Assembly (NCBI RefSeq): GCF_051020985.1
Contig: NC_135008.1
Location: forward strand, 4,526,001-4,590,000
Source: Nomia melanderi
Taxonomy: Eukaryota > Arthropoda > Insecta > Hymenoptera > Halictidae
Direction: 5' to 3'
DNA: 64,000 bases
In this document: piece after piece, positions 24,254 through 35,500 of the stretch
Position numbering within the stretch: the first letter of the stretch is position 1
Layout of the letters: every line of letters starts with the position of its first letter
Program-made: the position numbers and the translations under genes
Notes under the pieces: generated by a model
Told to the model about the DNA's origin: nothing
Database searches by the model: none
What the model saw: only the letters and a program-made list of their open reading frames with translations

Positions 24254-27200
24254 CGGCGGTAGAAGATAGGATATGACGCGCAACGCGCGGTGTGTTGTTA
24301 CATAAACACGTTTTCATTACAGGGATGCGGGCCGCGACTACAATAAGATATATTGAAACGTGATATGCCGTATCGTAAATATTCCGGGTGTGATTTAAGC
24401 GGGAGGCCGCGGGAGAGTTAAGAATCCGCGCCGTACGTCACAACCATTTGTCTCCGGCGTCTCCAGGTATACGAGCTTTCTATCTTGATTTCTATGCTCG
24501 GACAACGAGTCGCGGGTCTCTTACAACGAAACACGCCTCGTCGCGGCGCTCCACCCAGAAAAGGCTCCCTTTGCGTGCCACGAAGTCGCGTGTAATTTAA
24601 TACGCGTGTAAATCTTCCTGGCTGCGCCGCCGCGTTCTTTGCATCCGGGAGAAAAATATATCGCTATCGTTCGAAATCGGGCGAATCGCCTGACTTTCCC
24701 AGGCTACGCCGAGGCCGACGACGGCCACGGGCACGGCTCGCGAATCTTTCAAAGTCTCCTTGCAACGCGTCGCGAGATTTCGGACGACGTCGTGATACAT
24801 TCGCGGATAATTGAACAAAGACGTAACTAAAGATCCTCGCGCGATTCTTTCGCGAAGAGAGCATCGAATCTTCCGTTAGTAGATAAGCCGATCCTCGCGA
24901 AATGTATCAATCGCACGATACATTGAGTTTAATATTTCCAAGCGTCGCCGAGCGAAGAGTCTCAGTTTATACGCGAAGCGGATGACAAGTACAACCTGTT
25001 CTACGTCCACGTTCGGCTCACCATAAATTTGTTTCTGTTTCGAGGAATCTCTCTCTCCAAGAAGGAGTGAAATATCGACGCGGCATTGATGTTACCACCG
25101 CTCGTTTAGCCGTCATTAAAATATTCCCCATACCCAGCATTGTTTCCAACGAGTCCCTCGCAACATGGACATTGTCAACGGTAACGAGCTCGGGCATCGA
25201 GCTCGTGCAAGCGTCGAAAACGGTCGCCCGCGCTCGTTACGCGGAAAGTCTCGCGGGAAAGGAAGCCGGCATCTTCCGAATCGGTGAAGTTGAAAACGCG
25301 GCAAGAAAGCACGCGTCACCGGTCTCTAGCCGCGCGGCGTTATGCGGTGCTACCGTAACGGGGCGCAGCGCGAGCCCATTTTCGCGTTACGCAAAGCCTC
25401 ATTAGGCGTCCTATTCTCGGTCGCGAGTTTCAATCGGGCTGCTCCGCGCGGGGTGCAACGTCCTTTCGGGCTCTTCGTAAAGGTATTCCCTCGAAACTCG
25501 GCCGCGGCGTGCAGGTCCGGGGCGACGAGCCGCGGCCGCGCTCGAACGGCTCTCGTTTGTGTTCGGCCCGAGCAAAAGACAGCCGAGAAGGGACCTACTT
25601 TCTATCGTAGTTAGCCTACTGTCGGAGCAACGCTCGGGTATCCGGCAGCGCCCCGGGCGATCCACCACTCTCGCTTCGCTCGGACGACCTCACCGTTCCG
25701 AATCTTTCCCGTATCTCCTACGATGACCCCACCTCTTTCCACCTATCGAACCTGAGAAACTTCAATCCGCAGGAACTCGGTCCTTACCGGCAACTTCGAC
25801 CGGGTGATCTTGACTTGTAAAACTTCTCCACAGTGTAGGGCGTTATATAATTAGTGTGGTTCAGGGTTTCACAGCAACTCGCCGTTAGGAATTTTTCTCT
25901 CGAGCTTACTTTGATCTGGCTCTATTATGAAAATCATGAACAGGATTTGCTTTGTGGGTATAACTTAATTATTGGAATATAATAGAAGGTACAGTGTCTT
26001 TCTCTATCCATTGACAGGATTGTGTCGATTTCGAAATTTTCACATAGAATTTCCAAAACTCGTAGAATTCTACATCGCTAAGTCGAGTATTCCTCTAACC
26101 TCGTATGAACCGTGGGACACGAACGCTTCCAGTCTCCATCTGTACTCGCCTACATCATGATCCCGCGTCCGTCTGCCACCGTTGCCCCCAAAGTCGAGGA
26201 TCTCGCGCAAAGATTACACCGATGTCTCGTGCCGGCGGTTAGCCACGCGCTGGCATTCTTCCCGATTCACCGTACGTCACGAGCCGCTCGGTGTCAGATG
26301 GTCGTGTAGACACCGCTCCAGGATGCGCGGGTTGCGTAATGCACGCGATCCACGTGGCTCGAGATCACGGTGTTTGATGGATGCCCTTCGTGGAAACGCT
26401 GCGGAGGGTTTGTCGAATGGACCTCTGCCTACACGATGCTGGCAACAGATAGCCGGCAGAGGATTGACTGTGCTGATGGCAGGTGTTTACCTCGATGGAT
26501 GTCCCCGTGTCCAGCTGGAAACGAGATTGTGCTGTTCCTCTTTGAAAATTTATCTATTCTAACGACTTTAAAAGTTGCTTGGAGATGAGCTTCTCAGTTG
26601 AGCATGATATATGGCCGCTTAAGTGGATGCTAATCCGGGGAGGACAGAGCTGCTAGAGCTTGCACGGGCACGAAGCCGGCGAGAAATTGATAAAACGTTC
26701 CGTCCCGGCTCCTCGGAGCGAGCGTGGCGATCTCGAACGGGATCGTGCAGGGGGAAAAAACGTGATAGCCATGATTCGCGACGTGCGTTCGATTTAGCCG
26801 AGCGATATCACTCGCCATTAGAACCGGATAGCCTGTCCGCGGCTGAAGTTAATCTAGTTGACGAAACCCGATCCGCGGCGTTCCATTTACGCGCCGCGCA
26901 ACGCCGACAATCGATTTCTGCAATACATCCACAAATTTCAGAGCCGGCTATCTTACAGACAGCCTACCTGCTTTACTGGTTTTGCGTCGCTGCACGCCGG
27001 CCATCGTTCTTTGGTTTTCATGTTCTCGCTAAGCGCCTTAGACAGCCGACAGGTAGAGCAAAGATGATACCGATTCCCGAACACGGAGCGAGTAATACGT
27101 GGACCGTGGCTTTAAGCGCAAACATAATCTTTTATAAATCAACCGAAGAAAACTGGAATTGTTAAAATTTATACAGCAACCCGTGGGACGTTTATAATTC

Positions 27201-27274
27201 ACTTTAACCACTTCATCTAGCTTCACGCGGATATTATAAATCAGTAAGATCCGCAGTCCATTAACGGGAAACAA
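24254..27274. other. Non-coding region
   Basis: Mixed composition with an AT-richer patch near 25860-26110. A perfect 9-bp inverted repeat lies at 25184-25206. Frames of up to 180 codons (26623-27165) have no resemblance to known families. Confidence 0.5.
25184..25206. repeat. 9-bp inverted repeat of palindromic arms
   Basis: ACGAGCTCG and CGAGCTCGT pair perfectly across a 5-base loop. Each arm contains the palindrome CGAGCTCG, so the element can also be read as a direct repeat of one dimer site spaced 13 bases apart. Confidence 0.8.
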
Positions 27275-27308
27275 GTATCTTGATGAAGTAAACCGTATCT
27301 TGATGAAG
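27275..27308. repeat. 20-bp-spaced direct duplication
   Basis: The 14-base word GTATCTTGATGAAG occurs at 27275-27288 and 27295-27308. It directly abuts a minus-strand splice-donor-like sequence at 27310-27317. Confidence 0.85.
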
Positions 27309-27527
27309 ACTTACCTGCCAACCATAACCTGTCGGCAGAAAAACTTTGCGAAGTACTAATCCCAGTACCTTAAGTATCCGGGCGGAAGTCTACAATCGGA
27401 CAATCAAGTTCGATCAACAACCGTGGGGCTCGTTGCCGCGATACGTGTAGTTACGCGCCGTAAACACGCAACGTCCGCGCGGAATTTGTGGAGTGCAAAG
27501 TATCATCGTGTAACCAGGTGCACTTAC

Positions 27528-27565
27528 CTGGATCAGGAGACCGGCGAGGGGAGGAGCGGCGCGCG
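27528..27565 (-). other. Minus-strand splice-bounded segment, possible exon
   Basis: Read on the minus strand, a pyrimidine-rich tract ending in TTTAG precedes 38 bases that end in CCAG followed by GTAAGTG, a full-consensus 5' splice site. A second minus-strand consensus donor (GGCAG/GTAAGTC) lies at 27314-27315. The segment is GC-rich and could be a non-coding first or second exon. One frame is open with short hydrophobic residues (RAAPPLAGLLIQ). No known protein matches, and chance is a real alternative. Confidence 0.18.
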
Positions 27566-28280
27566 CTAAACGGGCGGACGGGCCGTGCAGCCTCGCACGA
27601 CAAGGGGATCAAGCTCGGGCATCAATGTTAACTGCGCTCGGGTAGATGGAAAACCGTCGGTATGCGTGGCAGGCCACAAAAGCCATTTCAGCGACCACAA
27701 TGCCCGACGGGAAATACGCTCGGTCCGGGCTCGCGCCCGGGATACGTCGTATCCCGCTTCTCGTTTGGGTAGGCGCAATATGCGTGCGCCGGCCGCAGAC
27801 CCGCGGAAAAATTTGCTGGAAAGTAGCAGCAACGGTAACCGCACTTATTAAGACGTCGTTGGTTGGTCGGAATTTCAAGTGGCCGACGGTGGTCGAGCAC
27901 AAGCTGATAGCCTGGCCTAACCGCCGAGCCGCTTCGTCGTAAGACGTTGGCCCCACGCTTTGCTGGCCATGAAAGGGGTGGAAAACGACGGGAACGTCCA
28001 ATAAACCTACGAAATTAATGTTCTCGTTATAATCCCGACCGTTGGATGATTTCAAATGTGGCGTCGCGTCGACGAGACCGCTACGAATCATCTCGCGACG
28101 ACAACCGGCCGCGTGTTCTCGGCAACGAAGGGATTCGCCTGAACATCCTCGCGGCAGATTGCGTCTATGAATTACCGCCGGGGAACAGACGGAGTTTTAG
28201 CCCTTAACGATCGACGGATTTTTCTTGTACCGCTCGGCAACGAGATGGTAGAGTGTTTCTTACTGTTGTGATGAAGAGAA
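27566..28280. other. Non-coding region
   Basis: CpG-rich. A 160-codon minus-strand frame (27609-28091) is present, but I recognise no family or domain in it. Confidence 0.4.
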
Positions 28281-28565
28281 TACAATTATTTACCCTCGTC
28301 TACTCCGTGGAGCTGCATTGCTGCTTTGAGTCCTTTGAGGCGGAATGTCATCATCTTTGGGACATCATTTACTTGGAACACAAACTTGTAAATAAATAAT
28401 TTCATTAGTTCTCCTTTTATATAATTTCTCGGTGAGAAATTCGTGTCATTACAAATTATGGAATCTATCGATACTAGTAATAATAGTAACAAAGACCCAT
28501 TCCTCTCCAGTATCGAATCACTGATTATGTCGTCCCGCGGCAGACATAAAAAATAATATGACCGG
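28281..28565. other. AT-rich patch with small hairpin
   Basis: Composition drops to AT-rich. AATTTCTC (28423-28430) and GAGAAATT (28434-28441) form a perfect 8-bp stem with a 3-base loop. No gene is recognisable. Confidence 0.45.
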
Positions 28566-28965
28566 AAGAAAGGAGCGCAGAATCGGAGCATCAAGGGATA
28601 GGTTGCAGCGGGTACGGTCAAAGCGGGGAGTCCGATCGTCGACGCCGGTGGCTCGCAAAGGCGTTCGAGACGAGGGACGAGGAGCAACAGCAGCGGCGGC
28701 GGCAGCGTGGGGCTGCGATCCGGTAGGGTGGGTCGCGAATTTCTGAATTAGTGGAAACAAATAACGGGCGGGTAGGCGGACGAGCGGTGGTCGGGATCGG
28801 ATGCGGCGCAACGCGGAACGATACGGAGATCTAGCGTGGACCAAGAGAGGGAGAACCCCTTCGTCCGTAGGTGGGTATATGTCTCGGTTCCGCGTGGAGG
28901 ATGGTGGGGGTTTTCGGGTGGTGGAAAAGAGGGCGGCCGGGAAACAGGAGGGACTCGGCGAGCCA
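28566..28965. other. Non-coding region leading into purine block
   Basis: Increasing purine bias on the plus strand, including an imperfect GCA/GCG repeat near 28685-28710. No coding evidence. Confidence 0.45.
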
Positions 28966-29175
28966 GGGCAGAAAGAGAGGAGCGGTGAGGGACACAAGGA
29001 CGGAGAGAGTTAGATGCGCATAGAGAAAGGAGCGGAAAGGGAAGTAGAGAGACGAAGAGAAAGGGAGAGGCTGGGAAGTGAGAGGAGGCCGGGATAGATA
29101 GATGGAGAGAGAGAAACGAAGGGAGAAACTGTCGGGGTAGAGAAAGAGGGTAGCGCGGAGGGAGAATGAGGGACC
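28966..29175 (+). repeat. Polypurine block
   Basis: About 210 bases of which the large majority are A or G on the plus strand, made of irregular GAGA, GAAAGG and GGGAG words and not one repeated unit. The complementary CT strand contains many GAGA-factor-like cores. It generates Ser/Leu/Phe-rich spurious frames on the minus strand. Confidence 0.7.
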
Positions 29176-30950
29176 AAAGCGCTCTCTACGGTAGCTCACA
29201 TCAAAGAGTCGTCTTAATAGAAAGCCTTAGAGGCGTTTGTTCGAGTCTCCTCATCTGACTAAATATTCCGGACTGACTGAGGAGATATCGGCGGGCCAAG
29301 ATACACAGCACGGCGCAGATCTTACGTATAGAACAAACAGCCGCGCGCCCGGGCGCCGGGATTACCGCTTCCGTTTCGTGCCTCCTGGGTAACGATCGCT
29401 CCCGCATAAGTTTCTCCGAGTTTCTGCAATCTGCGTGTATACATATCGGGAGCCGAGGCTTCGACGAAATCCCCGATAGCCGTGTTTCGGCGCGGCTACG
29501 CTCACCCCGCGGATGCGGATCCGTATAAAGCGCCGCGCGGAAGTGGGACGGGAGCGAAGTATCTTCTATGCAGCGAAGAATTAACGGGCGAAGTTTCGTT
29601 ACGACGAGCAAACGCGGCGCACCGTGGCTAATTAACGCCGGAGATGCCGATGAAGGGTTCGGGAATCGATTCGATCAGACTTAGGATTAATCGACGGACG
29701 CGTGAATATTCGAATACGTGGATGATGACACGTCTACGTAGGTTATCCGGCCGTTGTTTTTCAGGGGGGAGATCGTATCGATGAAACTTCCAATTAGGAG
29801 AATAAGAAATTCGAGGGGAAAGTGAGCAGAGCGGACGGTGGAAGGGATGAGTCCGTGGCCAGTGTCAGTTCTATTTGGACGATATCATTTATCCAAGAGA
29901 GAGATGATATTCCCGGTGACTTCATAGGCCCGGCTAGGCACCGGTCCTGTGTAACATTGCCGATTAATACCTGCGGATACGCGTAGCGGAGCGTAGTCGA
30001 ACACGCGTTTGATTGATTTAAATAGCCCCCCCTTATCCTCTGACAGATATAAATGAATCGGATGCGCCCGTTACTAAGCGCCATACAGATGTAATCCTTT
30101 AAAGGGATATTCGGTCTGTGTTTCGCTTCGGTTAAGCTGTACAAATAGACGTGGGATGTTCGCAATCAGTGTTGGCCTCTCCGGCAGCTTGGGGTGGGTT
30201 CTCGGCTATTTATAAATGAATCGCCGCGCGGGACACACCCCTCGGCGAATCAGCGTCCTTCCGTTATTATTCGGGCATTGAAGGACTCCCGATTATATCC
30301 TTTGCGCGCGGAACTTTGTCCGAGCCGTCTGCGGGGGCGTTTCATTAAAGACACTCCGGCGAGATCTTAAAATTGACGACGTCTGAACGCCGTTCCGACC
30401 GGGTATCGAGGGTAGCGCCGTTCCTGTCTTCGCGAGGAATAGATTGAAAGGGGAGAAGGGACGGTCCTCGAGCGGAGACAGCGGGGATTATCGAAAACGG
30501 ATCACGGTTCCGGCGGGGCACCATGGAAATCGTCGATTCTCCTCGCGACGTACGCGCGGCGTTTCTATAAAATAACGAGCAAAACCGCGGCGACGAACGA
30601 TTACGGCATCCGGCAATAGCAGGAGAAACCCGTTGCCTTAATCGGAATATATTAGTGACAACGCGTATGTAGGTCAACTGAATGGGACGCGTTTTTGCAC
30701 GGAAGGAATCACTAATTACGTTCGTTCGTAAAAGCGGAGTCTTTAATTCGAGCATCGACGGAGGGAGCAACATTACGGTTAACAATTATTCGAGCACGCC
30801 GAGAGGCGGACTCGTGAATTAACAAGACCTATCAGTGCCTTCCGCACCCCCTCCCCCACCAGGACACTCCACCTCGTCGCAAGGATCTTACTGCGAATCA
30901 TCGTGCCAAACGACCTCGGTAACGACGGAGCTTCCGTCGCTTGTTTGTAC
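29176..30950. other. Non-coding CpG-rich region
   Basis: No gene or notable repeat seen. Minus-strand frames of 123-146 codons resemble nothing known. Confidence 0.5.
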
Positions 30951-31600
30951 GCTTACTTTACTCCCGTTTCCCTTTCTCATTCCGTCTCTCTCTCGCTCGC
31001 CCGGCCGCCGAGCGTCGCCTCCACGCCGGCTCGTTCGTGCCCTCTCTCTGTCCCGCCCTCTGATCCTGTTCCGCTCGTCTCGTTCGCTCGCCCGCTTCGA
31101 ATCTTCCGCCATTGTTTAAATACAATTTTGTCGTTTACTAATTAATGCGCTGTACATCAAAGAAGATGTTTATTGGTTCATGTGATACTAAAGAGACGGT
31201 AACGAAGAGGTAACTCGCTAAGGGAGCGGTTGAAGGAGTGACGAAGGGAGTGTGGGGGGTTGCGCGGCGGTTGCGGGAACGAGGGGCGGTCTACGCCCAT
31301 GAAAATATCTATATAGAAGCGGCAAGTGGTGTTCCTTCTCCCACCGCTTCCCCTCTTGTTTGTAGCCGTCCTTCTTTCTCCCTCTATCCGCCCTCTGTGC
31401 CCCGTCCTCCGGCAGGCTCCTCTGCCTCCTCTTCCTCCCCCTGCCCGACCCACCCCAGCCATCCTCTGTCCTTTTATCCCCGACAAACGACGCCAGCCAC
31501 CCACAGACTCATCAGCTAACTCTGTTTCGGAGTTACAGGACTTCTCCTCCTTTCCTCTCTTTCTCTCGTTCCGCCCTGTGTCTCGCGCTTTACGAACTGC
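30951..31600 (+). repeat. Two polypyrimidine blocks
   Basis: Two plus-strand CT-rich stretches, about 30951-31100 and 31326-31600, flank a short purine-biased segment. They mirror the purine block at 29 kb in strand. The open frames they create are Pro/Ser/Leu-rich and are not genes. Confidence 0.6.
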
Positions 31601-31871
31601 TCCGCTCGTCCCGGTATCGCGCCGTATACGCCGAATCAGCCGTAGTTACCCACGTAGTTCTCCGGCGACGTCAAACGGAAAGCGACGGAGGCACAAACAT
31701 CGTCGCCGGCCGACTGCGAGGTCGCAAACGACGGCGACCACCGCCGCCGGAATCGGGGGAGGACAGCGGCGGGTTAGACCCGGTGCAACTTGTTCGAGCG
31801 TGTAATTCGAACGCTTCCCTTGTACATTCGATAATTCGTCTGTCCAAGGTAACCGGCTCCCCTTTTCTCGC

Positions 31872-31872
31872 A

Positions 31873-31899
<27 letters not shown>
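31872..31899. repeat. CT dinucleotide microsatellite
   Basis: Uninterrupted CT over about 27 bases followed by a T run. Confidence 0.95.
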
Positions 31900-31905
<6 letters not shown>

Positions 31906-34710
31906 TCGGAACAGCTCGGACGTTTCTTTTTGTTCGTCGTATTTTATCTGTCCGGTCGCCTCGCATGTTGCGAGGCTACGACGGCTGAAGGATTTTTCGC
32001 CCGGAATAGATACAACGTACCCGAGTTCGATGGAACGTTTATCGCCGCTTATCGGCGCCGCTACCGGTCGACTCGGCTCATGCGAGACGACACGAGCGCG
32101 TTTCGCTTTCGCAGCCAGATAAACTCGTCGATCGAACAGCGAACGGGCCAATCGGCCGTCTTCCTTTTACCGTGGCCACCCCACCACGGGATCGGCCTCA
32201 CGCGGAATACCCGGCTGTCATGTAAATTTCTCGCGTGACAGAGCAACCGGATCGTTGTACACCGGCCGCGCACCGTACATCTTTCGCTCGTCTCCTTCGA
32301 TGAGACGCCAAATGGACGAATAGAATACGATCAGCCTTCCCCGTTGGAAGATCCGGCGTCGTTTCCCTTTCCTCCGCGTTCGATTTTCCTTTTTCTTTGA
32401 TGTGTATCCGCTTTTAAATATATCCCTGTTTCCCTTTCTCTCTTGCGCGTCCACGAGTTTCGCTCATTAATTTCCCCGTTCGCGCAGAGAACAGTGAACC
32501 GGGTCAACCGCACAATGCGCAACACCTTGCTCCCCGACATAATGCAAAGGGGTGGATTAGAAAATGCAATCTTTCCTAATGGATCAGAACGAGGGGGAAA
32601 AGACCCGGCGTAGGAGTGAAGGGACAGCGAGTGGGAGGCAGAGAGAAAGAGTGAGTGAGGCAGTAATGCGGAGGGGGAGGGAAAGGGAGGCATAATGAAT
32701 GCAGGATCATAGCGGTGGTAACGTGACGATACAAAGGAGGCTTAGAAAGCCCGGTGGAACAAAAGCGCGCGGTGATTGATCAGGCCTCTAGATGCAGCCT
32801 GTTGATACTACCGTTCGAGAGCCGATCCATAGAATTCTACGGCTAAACGGGAACGAACGGCAGAGGGGCGATAAAAGAGCCCCGAAAAAAGGATAAGAGA
32901 ACGAGGGATGATAGGAAGGAGAGGCTGAACAAAGTGACACGTACGAAAGGATGTTAGGGATGATGCTTGATGAAGAACGCAAGGTCAGGTGTTGGCGTGA
33001 TGAAACACGGTTCTTTGAATAGCGACTGGAAAGTATTTCGTTTGTTGTGTGTATCTAAAAATCATGTGTATTAAAAAGGCATTTGTTCAATGGTAGCCCT
33101 TCGTTCCTACATTGAAACATTAAAACGTGTTTTACTTATTGATATCAATACACTGGCAAAGAATCTTTAATAATCATCGACGATTACCACACTTCACGAT
33201 CGGTTACTGACGATTTGTCACGTATGTTATAGAATACTCTAAGTTGTATTACGATATAATTCAACACAAGCGATCTCCGACAAGTCTCGAACGCCACGGA
33301 CGACCGTCGACGACGGGAAAGAGGGAAAGCGCGAGCGAAAGGTCGGAGAAATAGGGATAGGGGGCGCGTGGACAGAGGGCCGTAGGTTGTGATTTCGTGG
33401 ATCCATGCGATAATGTTATGCTCGGCGGACCGAACCGAAAAACGGGAGCCAGGGGGATCGCCCAACGGGACGTATTATACCCGATAGAAGAGCAGGAGAC
33501 GAACTGCTGCCCGGTCCGTGCCCTTCCTGTGTCAATAGGCTCGATTTCCCTTTCAAGTTGTCAACTCTTTTTGTGTGCTCGGCAAATTGTCGCCGGCGGT
33601 ACGGGAGACGAGCAAAAGAGGAATGTCGAATGGGGTGTGCGGCGGGAGTGGCGACGAGAGGCGGGCGGCCGGGAGCAGGGGGTTAAATTAACATTATTGT
33701 TGTGACAAAGAGGGGGCGGCCTGGGCCACCCAGGACGGTCCGCGCCCCGCGGGACTCTAAGCTAGGTAAACAATTCCACTTGATGATCGGCTCGTTTGAT
33801 GTCGCCTGATTACCCTCCGCAAACAATCGCTGATTCTCCGTGGAAACGAGGACGCATCGTGGCCGTCGCGGGCGGTGTCCCCAGTCCCGATCTTACGTCG
33901 TCTTCCCGAATTGACCGTGGCCGTTCTGGGCCATTTCCGTTTTTTTTCTTCCCCTCCGTGAAAAGGATATCGATTCTCGGGGGAGGCGTCCGAAAGGGAC
34001 GCGCGAATCGAAAGGATCCTTTGTGCGGATCTCATCGTTGATCAAACAAGATCCCACCGTTCTAATAAACAAGCACGAGCCGAAAGTGTACCGATGGAGC
34101 CACCGGAGCTTCCGCCATACTTTCGCGCAGAAGAAATTACGGTTAAAAGGTATAACGATCGATCGCGTCCGCGGCATGTCGCACGTCCATCAGCGTTTAC
34201 GCGGGAAAAGGGACCGATCGAGACGATCGTGCCTGTCCCACGGATTCTTTCTTTCGACCGGCGTGTCCGTCGTTGCCGATATACGTCGCAAGAACCGCGT
34301 CGAAGAAGAGATATACCGTCGTACGGCTGGAGCGGCAACCCTATCCCGGCCGGCCATATTCGAACCTGTTCTTACGTCGATAACTTCGTTGATCAATCTT
34401 ATTAATTAACACTCGACGTTCCCCGGCAGGACGAAAGGAGGCCGGTGGGAATTTTCATCGCGTCCCATCTTTCATTCGTTTGACGGCCGGGGTGCGGGGT
34501 TTCGCGTGGAACGGGGGGCAGAGCACACGCGGCTCGATTTTTCCGCTCGGTCCGCGGGACCGGCCGCTGAAAAAGGAGCACGACACCGGGACTCCTCCTT
34601 CTTCTCCTAGAAGTCCTTCGACGACGGCTCGAAAAGGTACCCCAAGGGGCTTTCCTTGGTTTTGCTTGGGCTCGCGTGCCTCGTTAATTAGCCCGGCTCG
34701 AACCCGAGCG

Positions 34711-34769
34711 GAGTCGAGTCGAGTCGAGTCGAGTCGAGCGGAGTCGGAGTCGAGACCGCGGCTCGACTC
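34711..34769. repeat. GAGTC pentamer array with terminal foldback
   Basis: Five GAGTC units, one GAGCG, one further GAGTC and one GGAGTC. The last copy, GAGTCGAG (34747-34754), is perfectly complementary to CTCGACTC (34762-34769) across a 7-base loop centred on CCGCGG. The reverse-orientation copy next to the array gives it a hairpin end. Confidence 0.9.
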
Positions 34770-35500
34770 GAGTAGAGGCCCGGCTTGCGCGAGCCTGTCA
34801 CCCCTCGCGCCGTGTCACAATGGGCGGCGATGGCCAATCATAAAGAGATTCGCCGTTTTGCGCGAGCCTCGCGCAATCTGAATAAAATATACGATCGAAT
34901 CGATAGATAAAGGACAATGCTCTTTTCACCGGCGGCTGGAAGGAGAGGGCCGCGAACCGGTGAGCCCGGGGGACGAAGAGGGTTGCATCGGCACGAAGAA
35001 ACACGGAAAAGAGAGGGAACGACCCGGCGAGGAGCACTCCCGACTCTCAGCCGGTCGACAAAGAGGCTCCTTCTATGCAAATTAAATGCTGTTTCCATAA
35101 CCATTCGTCCGTTCCATTGAGTGAGGTTCGGTTCGCCCGTTCGCCCGGTTCTTTGTCATCAAGGTAAAGGGAACTTTCACAAGGGGCCGCACTCTCGCTC
35201 TTTCTCTCTTCCTCTCCCTTTCTCCAGCTTTCTCTCTCGGTTATTCGCTCGTTCGCTCGCTCACTCGCCCGACCAACCAGCCAACCACCCAGCCACCGCC
35301 ACCCATCCGACAACTACCCTCTCCATTTCAATAACCGAATGCTCAGCTCTCTCTCCTCTATATGCTATTAATCAAAAGAACTTCCCCGACTTTTTCTCTC
35401 GTGCCACCCCTCGCCGCCCCCTCGCTCTGCCGCCCTCGCGATTTGTCTCTACTTTGCACTCCTCCCCCGACCTCGGGGAAAACAAACCTCGTCCTCGCGG

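Larger units (their letters stand above)
31601..35500. other. Non-coding region with strand-asymmetric blocks
   Basis: Contains a CT microsatellite (31872), a purine-rich patch at about 32590-32690, an AT-rich patch near 33000-33260, a GAGTC array (34711) and a pyrimidine-rich patch with CCAA/CCAG words (35178-35310). No protein family is recognisable. Confidence 0.5.

Noticed and set aside
24320..24400. Plus-strand exon after TTTTCATTACAG
   Set aside because: Acceptor is good, but all frames hit stops within about 40 bases and no convincing donor follows.
27521..27540. U1 snRNA 5' end (contains ACTTACCTGG)
   Set aside because: The sequence after the first ten bases does not match U1. The word is simply the complement of a consensus splice donor on the minus strand.
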